Below are positions 15,953-25,359 of a DNA stretch of 64,000 nucleotides, in pieces (position 1 is the first letter of the stretch; each line of letters starts with the position of its first letter). The position numbers were made by a program, and so were the translations under genes. The notes beneath the pieces were generated by a model. The model had not been told where the DNA came from. It searched no databases and worked only from the letters and a program-made list of their open reading frames with translations. This DNA comes from Sulfuricurvum sp. (GTDB lineage Bacteria; Campylobacterota; Campylobacteria; Campylobacterales; Sulfurimonadaceae): contig NZ_JAUYFF010000001.1 of assembly GCF_030691015.1 (NCBI RefSeq), forward strand, positions 310,001-374,000, given 5' to 3'.

Positions 15953-18091
15953 TTACTTACCGGTGAGTTTATAATCAAACTCTGCCCCACCGATCGGTTT
16001 TAAAATTATGGTGATAAAAATATACGAATCTTCGACAGAATCATTCGCACTGCTGTTGGTTAAAACCGGTCGCCGATTTTGAACGAATCGTATTCCAAGG
16101 TCGAAACAGCGCTGTGTATACAACACTCCGATTTCATTCCGCTTTAATAAAGCTTCTGTGTAATCGTAGGCAATATTGCCAAAAATTTTATACTGACGAT
16201 TATATTGGTAGGCAGCATTTGCTGTCCAATAGGAGGCATATTCTGCCCTGTTATTACGAAGCTGATCGGTATAATAATGACTTACACCTGCTACAACAGT
16301 CCCGTCATTATAACTCAGTGTGTTTTGTTCTTTGGTGATACGGTTGCGATCATGATTAAAAGCCGTTTGATTATAGAATGAGATGGTACTGGTAATCATC
16401 CACTCCAGCTCATTTTGCAATTCACCGTAGTAGCTCCCTTGATCATCATAACGGAAGTTTTGAGAGAGACGATCAACCACAAATTGTTTACCCCTCTTAA
16501 AAAGATAGTTGTTTATTCCTAGAGAGAGAGTATCACTGGGTGCGGAAAGGGTATAAAATTCACATGCTACTCCAGCATAAGTGCCTGTAACATCACATGA
16601 ATCCTTATAGGTTTCATAATACCCATCATAATAACGGCTTCCTGCCGAGGTATAACTGGCAAACGGATTGATAACATGGGTAAGATTGTTGTCATACGGT
16701 TTTACGAGAGTTGAGCCTATACTGATCGTATGATCAAGTTGCGCGTATTTTCCGGGTTCATACATCCCCTCTTCAGCAGGACGTTCATTTGCATAAAAGC
16801 CTATCGCCTTTGCAGAAGCGTTCATCGTATAGCTAAGATCGACATACTCTTCAAACAAAGAGGTTTGAAGCGTTAAAGGGACATTGAAATTCCCCTCTAT
16901 CGCCCTTTTTCCGTTCGGTCTGTAGTAGTGCGTCGTTGTAGCATCGCCGCTAATTAAAAGATAATCATCTAAAAAACTCTCCAAATAGCGGTGATAATGG
17001 AGCGTCGGTAAGGTTTGAATCGTTTCGTCATTACTCGCAAGGTTCAAATATTGATAATGTTTAAAATAAGTACCAAGATAGTTGTCTTCACTGTTGTAAT
17101 ATCCGTTAATCCGTGACATAACCTGATTTGAAGTGACATTTTGTGTTTCATCGACTTTCTGCAAATTAAGATAATCGACATCGTTCATCCATGAGCCCTC
17201 AATATAAAGCCCCGACTCCCCCTCTAAATCCGTATCAAACCATTCGCGCAATGGGGCACTGTGCCGGTAATTAATATCATACCCGTAATGTTTGACATGA
17301 GCCAAATCATTTTTCAAAGCATAGTCTGCTTGTTCCTTAAAATACCCCATCCGAATGGAGCCCTGAGAGGAGGGGGTATCAATAAAACGAAAATCTGAAT
17401 ACATCCCCGATCCCCGCATGGTACGAATCTGAGGACGAAGCTCCAAATCCCACCAGTTATGCGGAGCGAAATAAATCGGCTGCTGATAATAAAACCCTTC
17501 CGATCCCGACCACCCCATTATAGGAATTAATAGTCCGGTTCGACGGGTTCGATCGGTCGGATAGCCGAAATAAGGGAGATAAAATACAGGTACCTCTCCG
17601 ATCTCTAAACGTGCATTGTATAGATTCACCCACATATTTTCCGTATTATAATCCCCGCTGGTAAAACGGATTTTCCACAAAGGATCAGCTGAATCACACC
17701 CAGATACGGCGCCGCTGGAAAGATCAATATCGTTTTGGCATCCTTGTGCTTCCGCAGCACTCATCCACAAACCCGACAATTGATCCGTCGCATAATAAGG
17801 TGCTGAATAACGGGTATCATCCTCGAAATTCAAACGGGTATAATCACTTATACCGTGATACTGTCCCCCTTTGAAAATACTGACATTTCCTTTGGCTTCC
17901 ATAATACTCGTATTACGATCATACATAAGCTCATCGGCAGTAATAATCTCATCTTGATAGAGGGCAACGGGATTACCTTTGGCAGTCGCAAGTGACCCGT
18001 TTGCATCAACATTGACACCATACAGTTCTACACGCTCTTCACCTAAGAGTACCGTTGATGCAATCAAACTGATCCAATAAAATTTACGCAT
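15953..18091 (-). CDS. lptD: LPS-assembly protein LptD
   Basis: Outer-membrane LPS translocon of 712 aa. The order is signal peptide (about 1-18), an N-terminal LptA/OstA-like beta-jellyroll (residues 22-100, VELYGVNVDANGSLATAKGNPVALYQ...) and a C-terminal 26-strand-type barrel. The typical LptD stretch NARLEIGEVPVFYLPYFGYP followed by RRTGLLIP is present. Two closely spaced cysteines near residues 118-131 and further ones near 500 could form the stabilising disulfides. It overlaps the RDD gene by 8 bp and precedes the MCE gene by 12 bp, so envelope-lipid genes are grouped. Length is normal for Campylobacterota. Confidence 0.93.
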   Translation of the reverse strand: MRKFYWISLIASTVLLGEERVELYGVNVDANGSLATAKGNPVALYQDEIITADELMYDRNTSIMEAKGNVSIFKGGQYHGISDYTRLNFEDDTRYSAPYYATDQLSGLWMSAAEAQGCQNDIDLSSGAVSGCDSADPLWKIRFTSGDYNTENMWVNLYNARLEIGEVPVFYLPYFGYPTDRTRRTGLLIPIMGWSGSEGFYYQQPIYFAPHNWWDLELRPQIRTMRGSGMYSDFRFIDTPSSQGSIRMGYFKEQADYALKNDLAHVKHYGYDINYRHSAPLREWFDTDLEGESGLYIEGSWMNDVDYLNLQKVDETQNVTSNQVMSRINGYYNSEDNYLGTYFKHYQYLNLASNDETIQTLPTLHYHRYLESFLDDYLLISGDATTTHYYRPNGKRAIEGNFNVPLTLQTSLFEEYVDLSYTMNASAKAIGFYANERPAEEGMYEPGKYAQLDHTISIGSTLVKPYDNNLTHVINPFASYTSAGSRYYDGYYETYKDSCDVTGTYAGVACEFYTLSAPSDTLSLGINNYLFKRGKQFVVDRLSQNFRYDDQGSYYGELQNELEWMITSTISFYNQTAFNHDRNRITKEQNTLSYNDGTVVAGVSHYYTDQLRNNRAEYASYWTANAAYQYNRQYKIFGNIAYDYTEALLKRNEIGVLYTQRCFDLGIRFVQNRRPVLTNSSANDSVEDSYIFITIILKPIGGAEFDYKLTGK

Positions 18092-18533
18092 TGATCACCA
18101 ATGTCTTTCCGGTTCGATCATGCCAACTCCGATGAAACGGATCGAGCATTGCCCAGACAAATCCAAGATAAAAAAGTATCTCACTTACAACTCGAAAAAC
18201 ACTCCGATTAAAGGCACTTAAAAACCGTGGATTGGAGAGTGTAGAGAGTTCAATAATACGGATTTTCATAATAATTTTTCCGACACTTGCACCGTATTGC
18301 ATCGTAAAAAAAGTGTGATAGAGAATTTTAATCGCCATATATTCCAATAAAAAACTATTGGTAACCGCAATCATCTCTTCCAATGTAGTTGCATTAGCCA
18401 TCGAATCCCATAAAATAATAATCATAATGAAGGATAGAAGAAGTTCGTCGATACCAAAAGCAGCTGCTCTCTGGCGCACTGATGCGAGGGAGAGATGCTC
18501 ACGCTGTAAAAGAGAATCGAGGCGTTCATCCAT
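18084..18533 (-). CDS. RDD family membrane protein
   Basis: Small inner-membrane protein of 149 aa with the RDD pattern: RAAAFGIDELL in the first helix, a middle helix, then GASVGKIIMKIRII and a last helix. RDD proteins have two to three transmembrane helices and mostly unknown function; some act as Na+/H+ or Li+ antiporters. It is placed between purD and lptD with overlaps on both sides, so it is cotranscribed with them. Confidence 0.85.
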   Translation of the reverse strand: MDERLDSLLQREHLSLASVRQRAAAFGIDELLLSFIMIIILWDSMANATTLEEMIAVTNSFLLEYMAIKILYHTFFTMQYGASVGKIIMKIRIIELSTLSNPRFLSAFNRSVFRVVSEILFYLGFVWAMLDPFHRSWHDRTGKTLVINA

Positions 18534-19801
18534 TAACGAAGTGCCTGATATGCGATATCGGTACGCAATTTTTTACCGGCAAAATGGACTTGACCACAGA
18601 GCATATAGGCTCGATCACGCGCTTGTTTAATGCTATCTCCTACTCCGACGCATACAAGTACCCGTCCGCCGTTTGCATAAAGCTTCCCATCTTCACTGCT
18701 CACGCCGGCATAGGCAATGTGTGTGTGTTGAGCAATCTCATCATGATGTGTCTCATCAACAATAATCTCTGCAGGTTCAGAGTTATCATACGGATAATTT
18801 CGACTTGCCATTACTACACCGACGGCATATTTGTCATAGAACTCTACATTTAAAGAATCGAGTTGTTTGGTAGCAGCTTTGTAAAAAAGCTCACTGGCAG
18901 GCGTTTTCAAAAGCGGCATAAGGATCTCGCACTCAGGGTCACCGAAACGGACATTAAATTCCAATGTAATAGGCTCGCCATTCACGATCATCAGTCCGAT
19001 AAAGAGAACCCCCTCAAACGGAGCCCCCTCTTCTTGCATCCCTTTAAGTGTTGGGCGAACGATTCGATCTTTTACTTTTTCATAAATAATATCATCGACC
19101 AAAGGAGTTGGAGCGTATGCCCCCATCCCTCCGGTATTAGGACCTTCATCGTTATCAAGAAGCCGTTTATGATCTTGCGCGGCCGGGAGGAGGATAAAAT
19201 CTTTTCCGTCACATAGAGCAAACATCGAGAGCTCATACCCGTCTAAAAACTCTTCGACAACAACGCGTTTGCCGGCATCTCCGAATGATTTTCCGCTGAG
19301 CATCTCAGAAACCGCTATTTTTGCCTCTTCATAACTCATCGCAATAATAACGCCCTTGCCCGCACACAAACCGTCCGCTTTCACCACAATAGGGAGTGAG
19401 AGTGATTCGATAAAAGCAAATGCATCACCGATATGATCGGTTTCAATATAACGGGCAGTAGGAATACCGTACTTTTTCAAAAAGTTTTTCATATAGACTT
19501 TTGAGCCCTCTAACTGTGCCGCCGCTTTGGATGGTCCGAAAATAACCAACCCCTTTGCTTTAAACACATCGACGACACCGTCACTGAGCGGTCCTTCAGG
19601 TCCTACAATCGTCAAATCGATCGCGTTATCCACTGCAAATTGTGCAAGTTCTTCATACTCTTTAATCTCTACATTCGTTCCCAACATTGTCGTTGCACCG
19701 TTGCCAGGGGCAAAAAAGAGTTCACTTACTTCGGCATCTTGCTTTAACACACGACCGATTGAAAATTCGCGTCCGCCGCTTCCGATTACCATTACTCGCA
19801 T
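18533..19801 (-). CDS. purD: Phosphoribosylamine-glycine ligase
   Basis: ATP-grasp enzyme of purine synthesis, 422 aa, joining glycine to 5-phosphoribosylamine. N-terminal [16 protein letters not shown] is the classic PurD opening. The ATP-grasp core has [13 protein letters not shown], followed by [12 protein letters not shown] and the metal-binding [12 protein letters not shown]. Full length. It heads the run purD-RDD-lptD-MCE-PRTase-pnp and sits just downstream of the 6S-like RNA candidate. Another de novo purine gene, guaA, lies upstream on the same strand. Confidence 0.97.
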   Translation of the reverse strand: MRVMVIGSGGREFSIGRVLKQDAEVSELFFAPGNGATTMLGTNVEIKEYEELAQFAVDNAIDLTIVGPEGPLSDGVVDVFKAKGLVIFGPSKAAAQLEGSKVYMKNFLKKYGIPTARYIETDHIGDAFAFIESLSLPIVVKADGLCAGKGVIIAMSYEEAKIAVSEMLSGKSFGDAGKRVVVEEFLDGYELSMFALCDGKDFILLPAAQDHKRLLDNDEGPNTGGMGAYAPTPLVDDIIYEKVKDRIVRPTLKGMQEEGAPFEGVLFIGLMIVNGEPITLEFNVRFGDPECEILMPLLKTPASELFYKAATKQLDSLNVEFYDKYAVGVVMASRNYPYDNSEPAEIIVDETHHDEIAQHTHIAYAGVSSEDGKLYANGGRVLVCVGVGDSIKQARDRAYMLCGQVHFAGKKLRTDIAYQALR

Positions 19802-19865
19802 ACATTGACCTTGTATAAATTATATTGTTTTAGTTGAACGGCGCGAACGTCTCTCAAATCAAACA

Positions 19866-20058
19866 AAAGCCCGGGCGGGCGTTTCGCAGTAGCTTTGGTT
19901 CTTCAAAGCTGTAATTGCGCCACATCGAGCGTCTCTTCCGGCGGCAATCTCTCACGCGAATGCGCTCAAACAAGACCACCGACACACCGAAACATCTACA
20001 GATGTGACTAGTTGTATATGTAGAACCCTCATATTGCGGTTACTCGCTGCGCCCAGAG
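19866..20058 (-). ncRNA. ssrS: Candidate 6S RNA (ssrS-like)
   Basis: This fills the only gap longer than 300 bases (19802-20105). The predicted transcript of about 193 nt starts near CTCTGGGCG, seven bases after a TATAAT, and ends in a GC-rich hairpin GCCC/GGGC with TTTTGTTT. Folding by eye gives a rod: closing pairs GGGCG/CGCCC and CAG/CTG, a large central bubble, and an inner stem GTCACATC/GATGTGGC (one wobble). The 3' side of the bubble carries a small hairpin AGCTTTG/CAAAGCT, as in E. coli 6S. 6S RNA binds sigma70 RNA polymerase by imitating an open promoter. It has no tmRNA, RNase P or SRP signature. Family identity is inference from architecture. Confidence 0.62.
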
Positions 20059-20064
20059 TAAATA

Positions 20065-20070
20065 ATTATA
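20065..20070 (-). promoter_or_regulatory. -10 box of the 6S-like RNA
   Basis: The minus strand reads GCTATAATTATTTACTCTGG: a perfect TATAAT placed for a start at about 20058. No good -35 element. Confidence 0.6.
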
Positions 20071-20105
20071 GCCCTAAAATCTTAAAAGGGTGATGAATTT
20101 TACCC

Positions 20106-20741
20106 TTACGAAGCGATTTTACGAGCCAACTCAACTGCTGAAGCAATACTCGGTGTTGCACTGAGGGATGAAGAGAGACCCAAAGGGAGAGCTTTTTGTG
20201 TCGTTTTACCGATAACAACGATGGAATGTGTTGAGAGAATAGAGTAGTTTTGAAGAAAGCAGTTAATCGATGAGGGAGAAGCAAAGATCAGCACACCGTT
20301 TTCTTCTATCTCAAAATGGGAAGCTTCATCATTACACACTGTTTTATACAGCACAGCTTCATCAATTTTCACTCCATTTTTTCTGCCTTCTTCCGCCCAC
20401 GAAGAAGCGACATGCTCAGGGCGTAAATAAAGCCATCGCTTCTGCAAAGATTCTTCTCTTATTATGGCTTCTATCCCTTCTCCATATCCGTTCGCAACGG
20501 CCGCAATAACGCACCCTTGTGTACGAAATACGTCAGCTGTCGGCTCAGAGACAGCAATTATTGGAAGTGCTTTCCATTCTTCTGAATAAGGCTCAAGCGC
20601 TTTTAAAATTTGTTTAGAGGTGACTATGATTCCCTCATAGTGAGAAAAATCGATATCGGGGGCAAAAAAACGAGTTTTGAGGATAGGGATGTGAATAACT
20701 CCCTCATAGGGAGTTTTGGAGATGAGATAGATCGGGCGCAA
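20106..20741 (-). CDS. hemD: Uroporphyrinogen-III synthase
   Basis: Cytoplasmic 211-aa enzyme that closes hydroxymethylbilane to uroporphyrinogen III in haem synthesis. The sequence is divergent, as HemD always is. It shows the two-lobed pattern: N-terminal IYLISKTPYEGVIHIPI, the ILVTSKQ-type motif (GIIVTSKQILKAL), a middle LYLRPEHVAS and the late LIFASPSSINCFLQ with VIGKTTQKAL. This order is typical. It follows guaA by 12 bp and is the last gene before the 6S-like RNA. Confidence 0.85.
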   Translation of the reverse strand: MRPIYLISKTPYEGVIHIPILKTRFFAPDIDFSHYEGIIVTSKQILKALEPYSEEWKALPIIAVSEPTADVFRTQGCVIAAVANGYGEGIEAIIREESLQKRWLYLRPEHVASSWAEEGRKNGVKIDEAVLYKTVCNDEASHFEIEENGVLIFASPSSINCFLQNYSILSTHSIVVIGKTTQKALPLGLSSSLSATPSIASAVELARKIAS

Positions 20742-20753
20742 ACTGCGAGCCCT

Positions 20754-22298
20754 TTATTCCCACTCGATCGTAGCGGGCGGTTTGGAGCTGATATCATATA
20801 CGACGCGGTTGATCCCGTCCACTTCGTTGATGATACGGCGGCTGATACGTTCCAACAACGTATGAGGAAGATGGGCAAACGTTGCCGTCATCCCATCCAC
20901 CGCTTCGACGACACGGACACATACCGTATTGTCATAGGTACGATTATCCCCCATAACACCAACCGATTTTACGTTAAGGAGTACCGCAAACGCTTGCCAA
21001 GTTTTCGTGTAGTAGCCGCTTACTTTAAGCTCATCGAGCAAAATCGCATCGGCTTCACGGAGAAGATTCAAATCCGCTTTATTCACTTCTCCCATGATAC
21101 GGATACCCAAGCCCGGTCCCGGGAACGGATGGCGGTTTACCAACGAATCGGGAAGTCCGAGTTCGAGTCCGAGTTTACGCACTTCGTCTTTGAACAAATC
21201 ACGTAGCGGTTCAATCAATTCGAAATCCATCCAGTCAGGAAGTCCCCCGACATTATGATGCGATTTGATCGTAACAGAGGGACCATTTACCGAAACCGAT
21301 TCGATTACGTCGGGGTACAATGTCCCCTGTGCTAAGAATTTAATCCCGTCATGTTTTTTTGCTTCCGCTTCAAACACCTCGATAAAGGTATGACCGATAA
21401 TTTTACGTTTTGTCTCAGGATCGGTTACACCTGCAAGTTTTCCGAGGAAACTTTCCGATGCATCGGCGACGACGAGAGGTACTTTGAGGTGCACTTTGAA
21501 AATATTTTCAACCGATTCACGCTCTCCCTTGCGGAGTAAGCCGTTATCGACAAATACAGGGATAAGTTGATCCCCGATCGCTTCATACAGTAATGCCGCA
21601 ACAACCGAAGAATCAACCCCGCCACTGAGGGCACAAAGTACTTTCCCCTCACCCACTTGGGCACGGATTTTAATGATTTGTTCTTTAAGGAAATGTCCCA
21701 TGTCCCATTTGTCAGTGATACCGCAAATTTTACGAGCAAAGTTACGGAGCATCAAATACCCCTCTTCGGAGTGATTAACCTCAGGGTGGTACTGCATTGC
21801 ATAGACCATTTTTGCTTCATTCGCGATAGCCGCATACGGAGAGTTCGGGGAGTAAGCGATTGGAACAAAACCTTCCGGCAATACGTCTACTTTATCGGAG
21901 TGACTCATCCATACCGCGCGTTCATCTTCACACCCCTCAAACAAAACAGAGTGCTGGGTCATATCGATGGTGAGTTCCGCTTTACCGTATTCGTGATGAT
22001 CACTTCGAATAACGCTTCCGCCGAAATCGACAGCAATTCGCTGCATGCCGTAACAAATTCCCAAAACAGGAATGCCAAGGGCATAGACACCCTGATCTAC
22101 TTCGTACGCATCTTTGTTATACACGGAAGACGGTCCGCCGCTGAGGATAACCCCTTTAGGATTTTTTGCTTTGATAACATCGATTTTAGTGTGATACGGA
22201 AGTACTTCGCAATACACTTTATCTTCGCGCAGACGACGGGCAATCAACTGAGTATACTGTGAACCAAAATCAAGGACGATAATATTGACATCTTTCAA
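20754..22298 (-). CDS. guaA: GMP synthase (glutamine-hydrolysing)
   Basis: Converts XMP to GMP, 514 aa. The class I glutamine amidotransferase domain has the nucleophile Cys in GICYGMQ near residue 85 and the His/Glu of [11 protein letters not shown]. The ATP pyrophosphatase domain has the P-loop [14 protein letters not shown] near residue 230. The C-terminal dimerisation domain ends with the characteristic PPATIEWE. Complete and typical. It is upstream of hemD; a 93-bp gap with an 8-bp hairpin separates it from nhaD. Confidence 0.98.
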   Translation of the reverse strand: MKDVNIIVLDFGSQYTQLIARRLREDKVYCEVLPYHTKIDVIKAKNPKGVILSGGPSSVYNKDAYEVDQGVYALGIPVLGICYGMQRIAVDFGGSVIRSDHHEYGKAELTIDMTQHSVLFEGCEDERAVWMSHSDKVDVLPEGFVPIAYSPNSPYAAIANEAKMVYAMQYHPEVNHSEEGYLMLRNFARKICGITDKWDMGHFLKEQIIKIRAQVGEGKVLCALSGGVDSSVVAALLYEAIGDQLIPVFVDNGLLRKGERESVENIFKVHLKVPLVVADASESFLGKLAGVTDPETKRKIIGHTFIEVFEAEAKKHDGIKFLAQGTLYPDVIESVSVNGPSVTIKSHHNVGGLPDWMDFELIEPLRDLFKDEVRKLGLELGLPDSLVNRHPFPGPGLGIRIMGEVNKADLNLLREADAILLDELKVSGYYTKTWQAFAVLLNVKSVGVMGDNRTYDNTVCVRVVEAVDGMTATFAHLPHTLLERISRRIINEVDGINRVVYDISSKPPATIEWE

Positions 22299-22337
22299 AG
22301 GAGAGCCTTTAAGTGGAGATAATCGGGAGGGAGTGGA

Positions 22338-22362
22338 TACCCTTTACGTTATTGAAAGGGTA
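22338..22362. other. Hairpin in the nhaD-guaA gap
   Basis: TACCCTTT (22338-22345) and AAAGGGTA (22355-22362) form a perfect 8-bp stem with a 9-base loop. No T-run follows on the minus strand, so it is not a clear terminator. It could be a leader or processing structure for guaA. No purine-riboswitch core seen. Confidence 0.4.
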
Positions 22363-22391
22363 CCTAAAAGTAGTTTAATTTTGGATATAGT

Positions 22392-23720
22392 TTAATAAAT
22401 GCCTAAAATCATAAATTGAACGTACCATACCGCAAGAGAGACAATATATCCCACTAGCACTGTCCAAGCCAATTTGATGTGCGATGAAAAAGTATAAATG
22501 CCGTACATTTTTCCCATCACACCTACCCCTGCGGCACTTCCGAAACTGATCAATGATCCTCCGATTCCTGCCGTCATTGTCACCAACATCCACTGAGCAT
22601 GATCGATTGCAGGATTGGCTTTAAGCACTGCCGACATGACTGGAACGTTATCGACGATGGCGGAGAGAAATCCGACTCCGATGTTGACGATAGTTGGATC
22701 AAATGCCTCATACAGTTGTGCCGCATAGGTAAGAAAGCCTGTGAAATGGAGTGCTCCCACAGCCGCCAGAATCCCAAAGAAAAAGAGAAGTGTGTTGTTC
22801 TCGACTTTGCTCATCGCCTCGAAAATATTCACATCGACATTATGTTTCGTTTTCAGAAAATACATATAGAGCTGCAAAATCGCTAAACCAAAAAGCATCC
22901 CCCACATCGGAGGTAGATGAAGAAGCTGTTTCCCTACAACCGCAAGGGCAATCGTCAATGCACCGAATGCGATAATCACACGTCCTCCTTTGAGGATTTC
23001 GATTTTCCCCGCCGCTTCAGGATCGCCCTCTTTGTTCGGATCAAGATCGGGGACATAACGAACCAAAAGTGCCGCCGTAACGAGCCAACCGGTAAATGCT
23101 GCAGGAAAAAGATAAAGGAAATCGACGAAACTTCCTTTTTCAGCTGCCCATACCATGAGCGTCGTAATATCTCCAAACGGGCTCCAAGCACCGCCCGCAT
23201 TCGCGGCAACAACAACATTTATAGCACTAGGGACGAGGAACTCTTTTGTTTTATTATCAATAGTGAGTAAGACGGTAGATAAGATTAAAGCGGTTGTCAG
23301 ATTATCAGCTACCGGAGAGATAAAAAAAGCCAAAACTCCGGTGATCCAGAAGAGTTCACGATAGCTGTACCCTTTCGCAATCAGTTTTGCACGCAACGCA
23401 CTAAAAACCCCCCTCTCGATTAATGCCTCAATATAGGTCATCGCCACAAATAAGAAGAAGAAGATTTCAGCTATCTCTAAAATCATATGATCGACTTCAC
23501 GCTCAAACGGAGTCAAATCGGCACCAACACTAATATAATACAGCCCTATTAGAACAAACATCAACGTTCCGGTAAACAATGCCGGTTTGGCTTTATCGAT
23601 ATGGTATTTCTCTTCGGTGGCAATAAAATAGTACCCCACTACAAAAATAGCGAGTAAAAGCCATCCGAACGGATGACTTACAAGATTTATCGCCGTAGCT
23701 TCTGAAACAACCGTTGTCAT
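22392..23720 (-). CDS. nhaD: NhaD-type Na+/H+ antiporter
   Basis: Inner-membrane antiporter of 442 aa with about 12 hydrophobic helices, of the NhaD family (ion transporter superfamily). Characteristic stretches are FFISPVADNLTTALILS, NVVVAANAGGAWSPFGDITTLMVW and SAIVDNVPVMSAV. The last two are the paired conserved half-helices of this superfamily. It extrudes Na+ or Li+ and supports pH homeostasis. The start overlaps the nadB stop by 4 bp (ATGA), so it is coupled to an NAD synthesis gene, with no evident functional link. Confidence 0.93.
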   Translation of the reverse strand: MTTVVSEATAINLVSHPFGWLLLAIFVVGYYFIATEEKYHIDKAKPALFTGTLMFVLIGLYYISVGADLTPFEREVDHMILEIAEIFFFLFVAMTYIEALIERGVFSALRAKLIAKGYSYRELFWITGVLAFFISPVADNLTTALILSTVLLTIDNKTKEFLVPSAINVVVAANAGGAWSPFGDITTLMVWAAEKGSFVDFLYLFPAAFTGWLVTAALLVRYVPDLDPNKEGDPEAAGKIEILKGGRVIIAFGALTIALAVVGKQLLHLPPMWGMLFGLAILQLYMYFLKTKHNVDVNIFEAMSKVENNTLLFFFGILAAVGALHFTGFLTYAAQLYEAFDPTIVNIGVGFLSAIVDNVPVMSAVLKANPAIDHAQWMLVTMTAGIGGSLISFGSAAGVGVMGKMYGIYTFSSHIKLAWTVLVGYIVSLAVWYVQFMILGIY

Positions 23721-25168
23721 TCTTTCTCTTCATGTGTCATATAATGAACCCCGATCGATTCGGGCCGTTTTTGTGCTGAGACAACAATACTGAGTGCCGT
23801 TAGCAGCCGCAAACGCAATAATCTTCCCACATTGCCCGAGAGCATCTGTGTTATCGCTTCAAAAGCCGTATTTAGTCCCAGTAACGTACGCTTGATCGAC
23901 ACATTCTCCCACATAATACGGCGGAGTTGATCTTTTTTTTCTTTGTCACCCTCTACATTAAGCGGCTCATCTCCTACAGTAAAATACTCACTGCACCCGT
24001 GTGCTGCACACTCTAGAATCGATTCTGCTGCCCTACGGGAAAAAACCAGCCCTTCAAGCAAAGAGTTACTGGCCAACCTATTAGCACCATGTACTCCCGT
24101 TGAGGCTGCCTCTCCCACAGCATAAAGCCCTTTTACTTGAGGCACCGCTCCATTACTCTCTGTTTTGATTCCCCCTACGGCATAATGAAAAGCCGGAGAG
24201 ATAGGAACCCGCTCTTTTGGAAGATGGTATCCCAAATCATTCAGCGATTTGTAGATATTCGGAAAACGCTCTTTAAAATATTCGCTCTCAAAATCTTCAC
24301 AGGAGAGATAGACTTGTTTAGCGCTACGTTGTTTGTAATCGAAAATAGCGCGGCTGACGATGTCACGAGGTGCGAGCTCACCGCGCGGATCGTACTCGAA
24401 CAAAAAGCGATAGCCGTTTTCATCGACAACATGTGCCCCCTCTCCTCTGAGTGCTTCGGAGAGGAGCTGTTTGCGTGCCCAATTATTGGCGACAAAAACG
24501 GTGGGATGAAACTGCATCATCTCCATTGATTCGAGTTCAATCCCTTTTTCGATACAAATACCGTGAATATCTCCGCTGATCGTTGAAGCATTGGTATGGT
24601 ACTCATACAACGATCCCACCCCGCCGCTGGCTATGATGACGTTATCGGACAAAATAATTTTCCGTTTCCCCTCACTAAAAACTTCCACACCGCAGCATTG
24701 ATTATTCTCAATCAATAAATCGACCACGGTTGCATCACTAAGCATCGGATGAGGATTTTGGTTCAATAAAAAGAAATGAAGGTGTCTCCCCGTCGCATCC
24801 CCGCCTGCATGGAGTATTCGACTCCGTGAATGGGCGGCCTCTTTGGTGTAGAGTAAATTTCCCTCTTCATCTTTATCAAACTCAAATCCGCGATCAATCA
24901 AATCCCTGATAACCCCTTGAGAACTTTCACTCATCAGCTGTACTGCGGTTGCGTTACACATACCTGCCCCCGCATCAAGAGTATCTTGGACATGAGAAGC
25001 GATATCTTCATCATTATAGGCCGTGGTAACACCGCCTTGCGCATAATAGGTGTTACATTCCCACGGGTTTGATTTATTAATGATTAAAACTTTTAAGTTC
25101 TTCGGCAAAGCGATTGCCGCATAAAGGCCGGCAACGCCTGAGCCAATGATAACAACATCATAACGCAA
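23717..25168 (-). CDS. nadB: L-aspartate oxidase
   Basis: Flavoprotein of the NAD pathway that oxidises L-aspartate to iminoaspartate, about 483 aa. The FAD dinucleotide fold is VVIIGSGVAGLYAA. Downstream are YYAQGGVTTAYND, HSRSRILHAGGDATGRH and GGIKTESNGAVPQVKGLYAVGEAAS, all succinate dehydrogenase/NadB family signatures. The track start at 25201 has no Shine-Dalgarno. A TTG at 25168 (then RYDVVIIGSG, the usual NadB opening) has GAAGGAA seven bases upstream, so I prefer it. This start overlaps the stop of a 42-codon lipoprotein gene by 11 bp. No nadA or nadC in the window. Confidence 0.93.
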   Translation of the reverse strand: MRYDVVIIGSGVAGLYAAIALPKNLKVLIINKSNPWECNTYYAQGGVTTAYNDEDIASHVQDTLDAGAGMCNATAVQLMSESSQGVIRDLIDRGFEFDKDEEGNLLYTKEAAHSRSRILHAGGDATGRHLHFFLLNQNPHPMLSDATVVDLLIENNQCCGVEVFSEGKRKIILSDNVIIASGGVGSLYEYHTNASTISGDIHGICIEKGIELESMEMMQFHPTVFVANNWARKQLLSEALRGEGAHVVDENGYRFLFEYDPRGELAPRDIVSRAIFDYKQRSAKQVYLSCEDFESEYFKERFPNIYKSLNDLGYHLPKERVPISPAFHYAVGGIKTESNGAVPQVKGLYAVGEAASTGVHGANRLASNSLLEGLVFSRRAAESILECAAHGCSEYFTVGDEPLNVEGDKEKKDQLRRIMWENVSIKRTLLGLNTAFEAITQMLSGNVGRLLRLRLLTALSIVVSAQKRPESIGVHYMTHEEKE

Positions 25169-25286
25169 CGGGAGATTCCTTCGTCGGTGAGGGTTTCTCA
25201 TAATAAGGAGGAGCTTTATAGCCGCATCCGCTCATCAGTCCCATCAAAAGGGCTATACTGCAGATCATCATCCATTTTCGGGTCAT
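25158..25286 (-). CDS. Small lipoprotein, LptM/YifL-like (not in ORF track)
   Basis: A 42-codon ORF I read by hand: a basic start MTRKWMM, a hydrophobic stretch ICSIALLMGL, a lipobox-like MSGC, and a mature part CGYKAPPYYEKPSPTKES. A strong purine-rich Shine-Dalgarno (GAGGGGAAAG) lies just before the ATG at 25286. The short Cys-Gly-x-Lys-x-Pro mature sequence resembles LptM (YifL), which in E. coli assists LptD folding; lptD is present elsewhere in the window. The identification is by pattern only. It overlaps nadB, with which it must be cotranscribed. Confidence 0.65.
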   Translation of the reverse strand: MTRKWMMICSIALLMGLMSGCGYKAPPYYEKPSPTKESPVAL

Positions 25287-25320
25287 GACTTTCCCCTCTC
25301 TTTTCTTTAATGACGGATGT

Positions 25321-25326
25321 TATAAT
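25321..25326 (+). promoter_or_regulatory. -10 box of uvrC
   Basis: TATAAT (in GATGTTATAATAGC) 34 bp upstream of the uvrC ATG at 25360. It lies in the 73-bp divergent region shared with the lipoprotein gene. Confidence 0.55.
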
Positions 25327-25359
25327 AGCTACCATAAATTATTCATTAAGAGTTCACCG

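Noticed and set aside
19802-20105. tmRNA, RNase P or SRP RNA in the purD-hemD gap
   Set aside because: No tRNA-like T-arm, tag frame or RNase P core (GAGGAAAGTCC) and no GGAAGG SRP loop; a 6S-like rod fits best.
22338-22362. Purine riboswitch ahead of guaA
   Set aside because: Only one hairpin is present; the three-way junction and conserved loop sequences of purine aptamers are not seen.
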